Assembly: GCA_036380735.1 (NCBI GenBank)
Contig: DASVEE010000039.1
Coordinates: forward strand, 62,001 to 126,000
Source: DASVEE01 sp036380735
GTDB lineage: Bacteria > Acidobacteriota > Thermoanaerobaculia > Gp7-AA8
Length of the DNA: 64,000 nucleotides
Reading direction: 5' to 3'
Position 1 is the first letter of the stretch. Each line of letters opens with the position of its first letter. Both the position numbers and the translations under genes were made by a program. Below, in pieces: positions 51,068-58,854 of this stretch. The notes under the pieces were generated by a model. It was not told the DNA's origin. It ran no database searches and was given only the letters and a program-made list of their open reading frames with translations.

Positions 51068-51266
51068 CCGGGGGACGATAGGACCTATAGGACGAATAGG
51101 ACCTATAGGACAGATGGGACCCGCCCGCCCGTGCAAGATGGACGCTACGCCACCCGAAATTACCAAGATGGTCAAACAGGCGCGTGGTTTCAGCGCCGGC
51201 CCGGCTGTTTTATTCGTCCCATAGGTCCTATTTGTCCTATTCGTCCTATTCGTCCTATCGTTCCCC
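51068..51266. repeat. Family-A palindromic repeat with a long (~85-bp) loop
   Basis: The left arm CCGGGGGACGAT and AGGACnnAT units reach 51120. The right arm, ATTCGTCCCATAGG onward, ends CTATCGTTCCCC. The loop (about 51121-51208) is ordinary, slightly AT-richer sequence. Junction of converging purQ and the next gene. Confidence 0.87.
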
Positions 51267-52385
51267 TCAGTAGCGCATGGACAGCGGGATGCGCGTTTCG
51301 ACGTTGCCGATCGTGGGGACTTCCTTCGAATAGCGCAGGACGCGGCCATCCACCACCCACTTCCCTTCCGCGCAGGCGGACGATTCCACGCCTTCGGTGC
51401 GGCCGCTCTTGAGCATCGCCAGCTTCTGGGTGCCTTCGATCTCCAGCCTGGCGCGGCCGATGCGGGACCAGATGGCGGTGGTGTTCGGCATGAAGGTGCG
51501 GGAGCGGCCGTTCCATCGGGCGAGGTTCGCTTTCAGTGCCTCGCCGAAGAGGGCTGCGTCGACGACGCAGTTCGGCGCCGCGGCGACCTGCTCGCTGGCC
51601 AGACGGTACGCGTCGCGGCCGTTCGCGATGCTGAAGCTGTGGTGCGGGACCAGCAGCGGTGACCGCTTCCCGGCGCGGCCGAACGACCACGCCTCCGCCT
51701 GATGCGCCACGAGCATCGCACGGCGGTGATCGAACGTGCGCAGCTCGTTCATCCAGGCGGGCTCCGGCAGCGGCAGCGACCGCGCGGCCCCGTTGATCTG
51801 GCGCGTGTTCGCCAGCGCGATCAGTTGCGAGATGACTTCGGGGCGCGAGCGGAGATCGCGGTTCAGCTCCCACGCGGCGTGCAGGTCGTCCCACGATTGC
51901 GTGGCGAGCGCTCGCGCGATGAAGAGCCGCGTGAGGTGCATGTGCCCGCTGAGGTTCGGGAGCTCTTCGCTGCCGAGCGCGAACTTCCACGCGACCGGCT
52001 GGCCGGCGAAGAGATGCGCGCGGATGGCATCGAGCGCCGGTCCGCGCATCGTGAGCTGATCGACCACCGGCGCCGGCGGCGTCTCGACGCGGCCGTCGTC
52101 GCGCTGGAGCTGGGCGCGGACGTAGTCGCGCAGTTCCACATCGCGCGCACCGGGCTTGCGTATCGCCGGGGCGAGATCGACGCCGGCGTCGGACGCCAGC
52201 GGCACGAGCTGGCGCGCGGCCGGCGTGGCCTCGCGCGGCGGAAAGCGCTTCGGCACCTCCGCGAGCGTACCGAGCCCTGCCGGCCACGGAGCATGCAGCG
52301 CCTCCTGCTCGGCGCGCAGGCTCAGCATCGTCACCGTCAACCACAGCGCGAGCAGCACGGCCACCACGGCCAGGAGTTTCTTCAT
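51267..52385 (-). CDS. Hypothetical protein with N-terminal membrane anchor
   Basis: 372 residues from ATG 52385 (AGAGG 6 nt upstream; an ATG two codons earlier is possible). A membrane segment (LLAVVAVLLALWLTVTML) is followed by a long soluble, mostly helical region with many Arg/Ala and Trp residues: HLTRLFIARALATQSWDDLH, AWELNRDLRSRPEVISQLIA, KLAMLKSGRTEG. No domain recognised. Probably periplasmic and anchored. Divergent from acs by 57 bp. Confidence 0.7.
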   Translation of the reverse strand: MKKLLAVVAVLLALWLTVTMLSLRAEQEALHAPWPAGLGTLAEVPKRFPPREATPAARQLVPLASDAGVDLAPAIRKPGARDVELRDYVRAQLQRDDGRVETPPAPVVDQLTMRGPALDAIRAHLFAGQPVAWKFALGSEELPNLSGHMHLTRLFIARALATQSWDDLHAAWELNRDLRSRPEVISQLIALANTRQINGAARSLPLPEPAWMNELRTFDHRRAMLVAHQAEAWSFGRAGKRSPLLVPHHSFSIANGRDAYRLASEQVAAAPNCVVDAALFGEALKANLARWNGRSRTFMPNTTAIWSRIGRARLEIEGTQKLAMLKSGRTEGVESSACAEGKWVVDGRVLRYSKEVPTIGNVETRIPLSMRY

Positions 52386-52427
52386 CGACATCCTCTTGGA
52401 CGATTCCGCCTCGATGGAAGTTGCGCA

Positions 52428-52433
52428 TAGAAT
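52428..52433 (+). promoter_or_regulatory. -10 hexamer of acs
   Basis: TAGAAT, 9 nt before ATG 52443. Confidence 0.55.
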
Positions 52434-52442
52434 CGGGGCCCC

Positions 52443-54398
52443 ATGGCGAACGAAATCGACGACCTGCTGCACGAAAACCGCGAATTTCCGCCTTCCGACG
52501 AGTTCCGCCGTCACGCGATCATCAACGATCCGGCGATCTGGGCCAAGGCCGGCAGCGACCGCGAAGCGTACTGGGCTGGCTGGGCCGAGGAGCTGGACTG
52601 GCAGACGAAGTGGGGGCGGGTGCTGGAATGGAATCCGCCCGACGCGAAGTGGTTCGTCGGCGGGAAACTGAACGCCTCCGTCAACTGCATCGACCGCCAC
52701 CTCGAGCTGCGCGGCGACAAGGTCGCGCTGATCTGGGAAGGGGAACCGGGCGAAGAGATCCGCCGCGTCACCTACCGCGAGCTGCACGCCGAGGTCTCTC
52801 GCTTCGCGAACGTACTGAAGTCGCTCGGCATCCGGAGCGGTGACCGCGTCGCCATCTACATGCCGCTCATCGTCGAAGCGGTCGTGGCGATGCTCGCCTG
52901 CGCGCGCATCGGCGCCGCCCACTCCGTCGTCTTCGGCGGCTTCTCCTCGGAAGCGCTGCGCGACCGCATTCAGGACGCCGAGGCGAAGCTGGTCGTTACG
53001 GCGACCAGCGGCTGGCGCCGCGGTACCGCGGTGCCGCTGAAGAAGATGACAGACGCCGCGGTGGCGGAATGCCCAACGATCACGAACGTCGTGGTCGTGC
53101 GCCGCAACGCGAGCGACGAAGCGTCGATGCAGGACGGCCGCGATCTCTGGTGGCACGAGTTGATGGAGCAGGCGGACAGCCAGTGCGAGCCGGAGTACGT
53201 CGACGCCGAGCACATGCTGTACATGCTCTACACGTCCGGGAGCACGGGGAAGCCGAAAGGGATCGTGCACACGACCGGCGGCTATCTCACCGGCTGCTAC
53301 GCGACCTGCAAATGGGTCTTCGACCTGAAGGATGAAGACATCTACTGGTGCACCGCCGACATCGGCTGGGTCACCGGGCACTCGTACGTCGTGTACGGGC
53401 CGCTCTCCTGCGGCGCGACGGTCCTCCTCTATGAAGGCGCGCCGGACTGGCCGAAGAAAGACCGCTTCTGGGAAATCATCGAGCGGCACAAGGTCACGAT
53501 CTTCTACACGGCGCCGACGGCGATCCGCGCGTTCATGAAGTGGGGCGAAGAGCTCCCCGCCGCGCACGACATGTCGTCCCTCCGCCTCCTCGGCAGCGTC
53601 GGCGAGCCGATCAACCCGGAAGCATGGATGTGGTACCAGCGCGTCATCGGCGGCGAGCGCTGCCCTGTCGTCGACACGTGGTGGCAGACGGAGACGGGCG
53701 CGATCATGATCTCGCCGCTGCCGGGGCTCGTGCCGACGAAGCCGGGCTCCGCGACGAAGCCGTTCCCCGGCATCGACGCGCAGATCCTCGACGAAAGCGG
53801 ACAGCCGGTGTCCGTCGGCGGCGGCTATCTGGCGATCACCTCGCCGTGGCCGTCGATGCTGCGCGGCATCTGGGGCGATCCGGAGCGCTTCCGCCAGCAG
53901 TACTGGTCGAAATGGCCGGGGATCTACTTCACCGGCGACGGCGCCAAGCGCGATGACGACGGCTACTTCTGGCTCCTCGGGCGCGTCGACGACGTGATCA
54001 ACGTGGCCGGCCACCGGATCGGGACGATGGAAGTGGAGTCGGCGCTCGTCGATCACCACTGCGTGGCCGAGGCGGCGTGCGTCGGCATCACGCACGACAT
54101 CAAAGGAACGGCCGTCGCGGCATTCGTCATCATCAAGGAGTCGGAGCGCGAACGTGCGCTCGCCGATCCGGAGGCGTTCGAGCGCGAGCTGAAACAGCAC
54201 GTCGCGGAGAAGATCGGCGCGATCGCGCGGCCGGAGAAGATCATCATCACGGTCGACCTGCCGAAGACGCGCTCCGGCAAGATCATGCGCCGCCTCCTGC
54301 GCGACATCGCCGAAGGCCGCGCCCTCGGCGACGTGACGACGCTGGCCGACCCGGGCGTCGTGGCGTCGCTCAAGGAGAAGTACGAGGAGGACGCGTAG
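52443..54398 (+). CDS. acs: Acetyl-CoA synthetase (AMP-forming)
   Basis: Activates acetate to acetyl-CoA through acetyl-AMP. 651 residues, usual length. ANL superfamily: P-loop YTSGSTGKPKGIVHT, VVFGGFSSEAL, DTWWQTETG, YFTGDGAKRDDDGYFWLLGR and the hinge DDVINVAGHRIGT. The C-terminal catalytic Lys lies in PKTRSGKIMRR, the residue acetylated in known Acs enzymes. A family-B-like hairpin follows 12 bp after the stop, before fabG. Confidence 0.96.
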   Translation: MANEIDDLLHENREFPPSDEFRRHAIINDPAIWAKAGSDREAYWAGWAEELDWQTKWGRVLEWNPPDAKWFVGGKLNASVNCIDRHLELRGDKVALIWEGEPGEEIRRVTYRELHAEVSRFANVLKSLGIRSGDRVAIYMPLIVEAVVAMLACARIGAAHSVVFGGFSSEALRDRIQDAEAKLVVTATSGWRRGTAVPLKKMTDAAVAECPTITNVVVVRRNASDEASMQDGRDLWWHELMEQADSQCEPEYVDAEHMLYMLYTSGSTGKPKGIVHTTGGYLTGCYATCKWVFDLKDEDIYWCTADIGWVTGHSYVVYGPLSCGATVLLYEGAPDWPKKDRFWEIIERHKVTIFYTAPTAIRAFMKWGEELPAAHDMSSLRLLGSVGEPINPEAWMWYQRVIGGERCPVVDTWWQTETGAIMISPLPGLVPTKPGSATKPFPGIDAQILDESGQPVSVGGGYLAITSPWPSMLRGIWGDPERFRQQYWSKWPGIYFTGDGAKRDDDGYFWLLGRVDDVINVAGHRIGTMEVESALVDHHCVAEAACVGITHDIKGTAVAAFVIIKESERERALADPEAFERELKQHVAEKIGAIARPEKIIITVDLPKTRSGKIMRRLLRDIAEGRALGDVTTLADPGVVASLKEKYEEDA

Positions 54399-54410
54399 CG
54401 CCGCCGCCCA

Positions 54411-54503
54411 CCGGTTTTCGGTTTTTGGTTGTCGGTTTTTGGTGCTCCGCTGTCCGCCGAGCGCAGCACCGAAAACCGAAGACCGAAAACCAAAAACCGA
54501 CGC
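54411..54503. repeat. Variant family-B palindromic repeat between acs and fabG
   Basis: Heptads TCGGTTT/TTGGTTG replace CCGTTTT/CCGTTGT; apex GGTGCTCCGC, loop TGTCCGCCGA, GCGCAGCACC and complementary heptads to AAAAACCGACGCG. Nearly perfect long hairpin. Same variant as the arm inside murG. Confidence 0.88.
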
Positions 54504-54519
54504 GAACAGCGACACTCAC

Positions 54520-55245
54520 ATGAAAGTAGCTTTGATCACCGGCGGCGCGCGCGGCATCGGCCGCGTCACCGCGATGCGTCTCCTGATGAACGGCTGGGCC
54601 GTGGCGTTCACGTACAGTGCGTCGAAAGAGGCCGCCCTCGCCTTCGAAGAGGAAGCGAAGACAGCGCAGCTCGCGTCGTTCGAGGCGGACGTGCGCGACG
54701 AAGCGCGCGCCAAGGAAGTGGTGGAGGACGTCGTGGAGCGCTTCGGCGCAATCGACGCGCTGGTGAACAACGCCGGCATCCGCCGCGACGCGCTGCTCTA
54801 CAACATGGCTGCCGACCAGTGGGACGACGTGCTCGACACGAATTTGCGCGGGACGTACGTCATGACGAAGGCGGTCATCCCGGCGATGATGCGCCAGCGC
54901 CGCGGCGCGATCGTCAACGTGGCGTCGCTCTCGGGGCTGCACGGCGTCGTGGGGCAGACGAACTACTCGGCGGCCAAGGGAGGGCTCGTGGCGATGACGC
55001 GCTCGCTTTCACGCGAAGTGGCCCGCAGCGGCATCCGCGTGAACTGCGTCGCGCCGGGGCTCGTGGAAACGGACATGATCGCCGGCCTCGAAGCGGAGGT
55101 GAAACGCGAGATGATCCGCCAGATCCCGATGCGCCGCGTGATCCGCGCGGACGAGGTGGCGGCGGGCATCGCCTTCCTCTTGTCCGACGAGGCCAGCGGA
55201 ATTACCGGACAGGTGCTTTGTATTGACGGGGGCGCCAGCGCTTAG
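54520..55245 (+). CDS. fabG: 3-oxoacyl-ACP reductase FabG-like SDR
   Basis: 241 residues. TGGARGIG NAD(P) motif at the N-terminus, NNAGIRRD, VASLSG, catalytic YSAAK, and the C-terminal SGITGQVLCIDGGASA, typical of FabG (beta-ketoacyl-ACP reduction in fatty-acid elongation). Some paralogs act on other substrates and no fab genes adjoin it, so the exact role is less sure than the family. ATG 54520 is the first start after the repeat; the open frame upstream translates repeat. Confidence 0.85.
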   Translation: MKVALITGGARGIGRVTAMRLLMNGWAVAFTYSASKEAALAFEEEAKTAQLASFEADVRDEARAKEVVEDVVERFGAIDALVNNAGIRRDALLYNMAADQWDDVLDTNLRGTYVMTKAVIPAMMRQRRGAIVNVASLSGLHGVVGQTNYSAAKGGLVAMTRSLSREVARSGIRVNCVAPGLVETDMIAGLEAEVKREMIRQIPMRRVIRADEVAAGIAFLLSDEASGITGQVLCIDGGASA

Positions 55246-55261
55246 GACCAGGACACCGCCC

Positions 55262-55296
55262 GGTTTTCCTGAGCCCTGAGCCTGAGCCCTGAGCCC
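55262..55296. repeat. Short CTGAGCC tandem repeat before the glycosyltransferase
   Basis: CCTGAGCCCTGAGCCTGAGC followed by CCTGAGCCC: four to five copies of a 6-7-bp CTGAGCC unit directly before ATG 55297. The gene has no Shine-Dalgarno, so this tract is its 5' flank. Confidence 0.6.
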
Positions 55297-56190
55297 ATGT
55301 ACTTTTCGATCGTCATCCCTACCTACAACCGCCTGGACATGCTGCTGCGCGTGCTCGACGCGCTGGAGCGGCAGGTCGACGCGCCGCCGTTCGAGGTCAT
55401 CGTCATCAACGACGGCTCCACCGACGACACCGACCGCGTGGTTTCGCAGCGGAAAGGGATCACGTACCGGCTGCAGCCGAACGGCGGGCCCGGGCGCGCG
55501 CGCAACCACGGCGTCACGCTGGCCCAGGGGCAGTACGTCATCTTCATCGGCGACGACACGGTGCCGGAGCCGCGCTTCCTCGCGGAGCACGCTCGCGTCC
55601 ACCGCGACGCAGGCGACGATCCGCTCGTCGCCTGCCTCGGCTACACCGGCTGGCCTCGCGAAGAGCGCGTCACGGCGTTCATGGACTACATCAACGACTA
55701 CGGCCTGCAGTTCGGCTACAAGCTGATCGAGGATGGGGCGACGGTCCCGTACAACTTCTTCTACACGTCGAACATCTCGCTCGACCGGCAACTCATCGCC
55801 GCGCATCCGTTCGATACGAGCTTCCCGAGCGCCGCGTGGGAAGACATCGAGCTGGCGTACCGCCTCGATTCCAAGGGCCTGAAGATCCGCTACAACGCGA
55901 AGGCGGTCACGCGTCACTACCATCAGATGACGATCGATTCGTTCTCGCGCCGGCAGTACACGGTCGGCAAATCGGGCGCGATCTTCTACCGCAAGCACCC
56001 CGAGCTGGGTCACTTCCTCGGCGTGCACGAACTGGAAACGCGCAAGCTGGCGGATGAGACCCAACTGGCCAGCCTGCGGCGCCAAGCCCGCTGGGGCGAA
56101 CGCTTCCGCCTGCTGGCGCGCCCCAAGGTGTTCGAAACGCTGATGAGGGAACACTACCTGCGCGGCCTGCAGGAAGGGCTGCGGGGTTGA
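55297..56190 (+). CDS. Family 2 glycosyltransferase
   Basis: 297 residues. GT-A fold: FSIVIPTYNRLDMLLRVLDA, VIVINDGSTDDTDRVV, GGPGRARNHGV, and metal-binding YVIFIGDDTVPEPRF (GDD). AAWEDIELAYRLDSKGLK is the ED motif region. No membrane segment. Probably adds a sugar to a cell-surface polysaccharide or glycolipid; donor and acceptor unknown. Ends at the edge of a family-A arm. Confidence 0.88.
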   Translation: MYFSIVIPTYNRLDMLLRVLDALERQVDAPPFEVIVINDGSTDDTDRVVSQRKGITYRLQPNGGPGRARNHGVTLAQGQYVIFIGDDTVPEPRFLAEHARVHRDAGDDPLVACLGYTGWPREERVTAFMDYINDYGLQFGYKLIEDGATVPYNFFYTSNISLDRQLIAAHPFDTSFPSAAWEDIELAYRLDSKGLKIRYNAKAVTRHYHQMTIDSFSRRQYTVGKSGAIFYRKHPELGHFLGVHELETRKLADETQLASLRRQARWGERFRLLARPKVFETLMREHYLRGLQEGLRG

Positions 56191-56238
56191 AGCGTCCCAT
56201 TCGTCCCATCGGTCCCATAGGTCCTATTTGTCCCCTCG
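56191..56238. repeat. Family-A repeat, single arm, before tmk
   Basis: Five 9-bp units (CCCATTCGT, CCCATCGGT, CCCATAGGT, CCTATTTGT, CCCCTCG) starting 3 bp after the glycosyltransferase stop and ending 9 bp before the tmk -10. Confidence 0.8.
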
Positions 56239-56246
56239 TTTCTCTG

Positions 56247-56252
56247 TAGAAT
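56247..56252 (+). promoter_or_regulatory. -10 hexamer of tmk
   Basis: TAGAAT, 11 nt before ATG 56264. Confidence 0.55.
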
Positions 56253-56263
56253 CCGCGCCGCGA

Positions 56264-56884
56264 ATGTTCATCACTTTCGAGGGAATCGAGGGCTCCGGCA
56301 AGACCACGCAGCAGCAGCGTCTGGCCGTTCACTTCCGTGGGACGGGCCGCACCGTCGTCACCACCAAAGAGCCCGGCGGCACGCCGCTGGCCGACCGCAT
56401 CCGCGCGATCCTGCTCGACAGCGCGTCGGTGATCGACCCGGTCGCGGAAGTGCTGCTCTTCGGCGCTTCGCGACGGCAGCATACGACCGAGATCATCGAA
56501 CCGGCGCTGGCGCGCGGCGAGGTGGTGCTGTGCGACCGCTACGCTGACTCGACGCTCGCGTATCAGGGCTTCGGCCGGCTGCTCGACCTCGACCGGCTGC
56601 GCGCGCTCAATGACTGGGCCACGAATGGACTGCGGCCGCAGCTCACGCTGCTGTATGACCTGCCGGAGGAAGTCGGTGTGGCGCGTGCGCGCTCGCGGAA
56701 TGCCTCCGCCGTCGCCGATGAGGGGCGCTTCGAGGCGGAGGACCTGCGCTTCCACCGCCGCGTGCGCGAGGGGTACCTCACGCTCGCCGTCGCGGAGCCG
56801 AGGCGCTTCGCCGTGATCGACGCGAACGGCAGCGTCGACGAAGTGTTTGCCCGTTCGCTTGCTGTCCTGGCCAATCGCCCATGA
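56264..56884 (+). CDS. tmk: Thymidylate kinase
   Basis: Phosphorylates dTMP to dTDP. 206 residues from ATG 56264. P-loop ITFEGIEGSGKTTQ; TKEPGGTPLADRIR; the DRY/DR motif LCDRYADSTLAYQGFGR; the LID region AVADEGRFEAEDLRFHRRVR. The TAG-containing open stretch upstream is repeat, not protein. ATGA overlap with holB, a common pairing in bacteria. Confidence 0.95.
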   Translation: MFITFEGIEGSGKTTQQQRLAVHFRGTGRTVVTTKEPGGTPLADRIRAILLDSASVIDPVAEVLLFGASRRQHTTEIIEPALARGEVVLCDRYADSTLAYQGFGRLLDLDRLRALNDWATNGLRPQLTLLYDLPEEVGVARARSRNASAVADEGRFEAEDLRFHRRVREGYLTLAVAEPRRFAVIDANGSVDEVFARSLAVLANRP

Positions 56885-57756
56885 CCACACCTTCGATCTC
56901 CGCTCGCGTACTCGACACCGCCAAGCGCAACGAGCTGCATCACGCCATCATTCTGCACGGCCCGGTGCCGGCCGCGCTGCGCGAGCTCTCGATCCGCATC
57001 GCCAAGACGCTGAACTGCGTCGAGGGGACGACGGGCGACGACTGCCAGTCGTGCCAGCGCATCGACCGGCGCACGCATCCGGACATCCACTTCGTCGAGG
57101 TCGCCGACACGAAGAAGATGATCTCGATCGACCAGATCCGCGACATCCTCGAGAACGCGTCGATGCGGCCATACGAGGGACGCAACAAGGTCTTCATCAT
57201 CGACCCGGCGGATGGCCTCTCGCCGTCAGGCTCGAACGCGCTGCTCAAGACGCTCGAGGAGCCGGCGCGCGACACGACGTTCATCCTCCTGACGCGCTCC
57301 CCCGACCTGCTGCTGCCGACGATCCGCTCGCGGTCGCAGCCGGTGTATGTGGCCGATACGACGAGACAGCTCGTGGGGCCGCGACAGGCGTTGCGCGCGC
57401 GGCAGGTGGCGCTGGTGGAAGAAGCCGGGGGCGAGCTGGCCGGGCAGGCGCTCGAAGCGCTCCACCGCTTCGCCACGCGCGGCGACAGCGCCGCCCTCCT
57501 GGCGCTCGCGAGCGTCGTGTGCAGTCAGGATGATGTGAAGGACGCCCTCGCCCTGATGGGATCGGTGTTCATCGACATCGTGGCCCTCGACCCGAAGGAA
57601 TCCGTCGACCCGAAGAAGCTCGAGGACGTCCGGGCGAAGATCCCGACGGAGAAGCTGCTCGCCGCCGCGGACACGGCACTGGGAGCGATCCGCTGGCTGG
57701 GCGTCAACGCGGATTCGCGGCTGCTGGCGGAACAGGTCGTCGCAGCGCTGGTGTAA
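56881..57756 (+). CDS. holB: DNA polymerase III subunit delta' (HolB)
   Basis: Clamp-loader subunit. 291 residues. AAA+ fold with a degenerate P-loop (ILHGPVPAALREL, no GKT), as expected for delta', which does not hydrolyse ATP. Zinc-module cysteines CQSCQRID, then DIHFVEVADTKKMISIDQIR, NKVFIIDPADGL and SNALLKTLEEP (SRC-like region ILLTRSPDLLLPTIRSRSQP). Overlaps tmk by ATGA. The next ~550 bp are non-coding. Confidence 0.92.
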   Translation: MTTPSISARVLDTAKRNELHHAIILHGPVPAALRELSIRIAKTLNCVEGTTGDDCQSCQRIDRRTHPDIHFVEVADTKKMISIDQIRDILENASMRPYEGRNKVFIIDPADGLSPSGSNALLKTLEEPARDTTFILLTRSPDLLLPTIRSRSQPVYVADTTRQLVGPRQALRARQVALVEEAGGELAGQALEALHRFATRGDSAALLALASVVCSQDDVKDALALMGSVFIDIVALDPKESVDPKKLEDVRAKIPTEKLLAAADTALGAIRWLGVNADSRLLAEQVVAALV

Positions 57757-58311
57757 GCGCGCTGAACGTACTAAGGCGGAATCGCCTCATCGTCCTGCAG
57801 GCCCATTTCCATTGCGCAAACGCAACGTCAGTTCCGTAAATGAAACCGTTTACACAAAAGAGTCGACCCCGCCTCGCGGCGGGGTCGTGGGTATCTCTAC
57901 TGGATGGGGCCGGGCGCTAGCGCTCGGAGGTGTGCTTTGTACTAATCGGTAAGGTTCAAGGAAGAGTTCAAGAGGGGAAAACTACAGGCAGGCTTTTACA
58001 GCAGAAAGCGGCTCTCGCCTGCCCATCCAGTAAATCTGTTCGCATCGTGAGGTCCATTATCGCACGGACTTTGTGAAAAATTTCTCAATGTAACAGCAAC
58101 GTGACAACCCCTTGCTCTCCACGGAGATACGCGTGTTGGCTGGGGGTAGTTGCAGTGTAAGACAAAACAGTTGTTCGGTCTATGCCGGACGGCCGGGCGG
58201 CAGGTGGGTAGTTTGGGAAACGCTGCGGCATCCTTAACAGGATGTTGACCATTGAATGGGCTGAAGGACGAATAGGACAGAATCAGAGACCCCATCTACG
58301 GGTCCCCTGCG
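57757..58311. other. Long non-coding, lower-GC region; possible structured RNA
   Basis: No protein gene is supported on either strand. It holds a 9-bp GACCCCGCC hairpin (57865-57886) and GGCAGGC...GCCTGCC (around 57986-58024). The motif TACTAATCGGT (57940-57950) resembles the 3' end of bacterial 23S rRNA, and a GGCCGGGCG precedes it as in that region. A CGTACTAAGGC near 57770 resembles a 23S 5' end. A partial family-A unit lies at 58262-58276. Could encode a small RNA or be an rRNA-derived remnant. Confidence 0.4.
57865..57886 (-). terminator. GC-rich perfect hairpin, possible minus-strand terminator
   Basis: GACCCCGCC-TCGC-GGCGGGGTC, 9-bp perfect stem; on the minus strand it is followed by GACTCTTTTGTG, a weak T-tract 5 nt away. 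Could end a transcript from the GerMN side or from an RNA in this region. Confidence 0.4.
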
Positions 58312-58854
58312 TCAGCGCCGGAAACGCGGGTCCACCAGATCGGCGCGCGCGCTCAGAGAACGCGCCAGCGAAATGTGCCCGGCCAAGGTCTCCGCCGGCG
58401 CCCCGTTCACGAGGATCCGCACCCGCTTCGCCTCGGCAAAGTTCGCCGTCACCGTCTGCACGACCGAATAGATCGCCATCGCTTCCTGATGACTGCCGGT
58501 GCCCCATCCCTGCGAGAGCGTGGAGCCGCCGAGGTCGAGGATGACGGTGTCGCCGATCAGGAAGCTGCCGCGCACGACCGTATCCGCCGGGAAGAGGCGC
58601 GGCACGGCCTGGTTCGCCGGTCCTTTGAAGTACTCGCGCAGCACGATCGGCAGTGCGCCCGCGGGCGCTTCCGGCAGCGGGAGGTTGCGCGTCTCGGGGA
58701 CGAGCACCATGTCCGGCGATTCGTAGAACAGCCGCACCTGCCTCACCGTCACTTTGTTCGCGGCGTTGATGGCCTGCTGCGACGCGTCCTCTTTCTTTTT
58801 GCAGGCGCCGGCGATGAGGACCATCGCCAGTGCCGCTACGGCAAGTCGTCTCAC
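58312..58854 (-). CDS. GerMN-domain lipoprotein
   Basis: 180 residues from GTG 58854, which shares one base with the amidase stop (TAGTG). Hydrophobic signal (RRLAVAALAMVLIAGAC) with a likely lipidated Cys, a KKK turn, then the GerM/sporulation-type domain: VRQVRLFYESPDMVLVPETR, LREYFKGPANQAVPRLFPAD, ILDLGGSTLSQGWGTGS and RVRILVNGAPAETLAGHISL. GerMN proteins probably bind peptidoglycan or associated protein; gene pairing with an amidase fits cell-wall remodelling. Confidence 0.85.
   Translation of the reverse strand: MRRLAVAALAMVLIAGACKKKEDASQQAINAANKVTVRQVRLFYESPDMVLVPETRNLPLPEAPAGALPIVLREYFKGPANQAVPRLFPADTVVRGSFLIGDTVILDLGGSTLSQGWGTGSHQEAMAIYSVVQTVTANFAEAKRVRILVNGAPAETLAGHISLARSLSARADLVDPRFRR

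Noticed and set aside
57940..57965. tRNA suggested by a GGTTCAAG box
   Set aside because: No acceptor stem, anticodon arm or CCA-compatible end can be folded around it.
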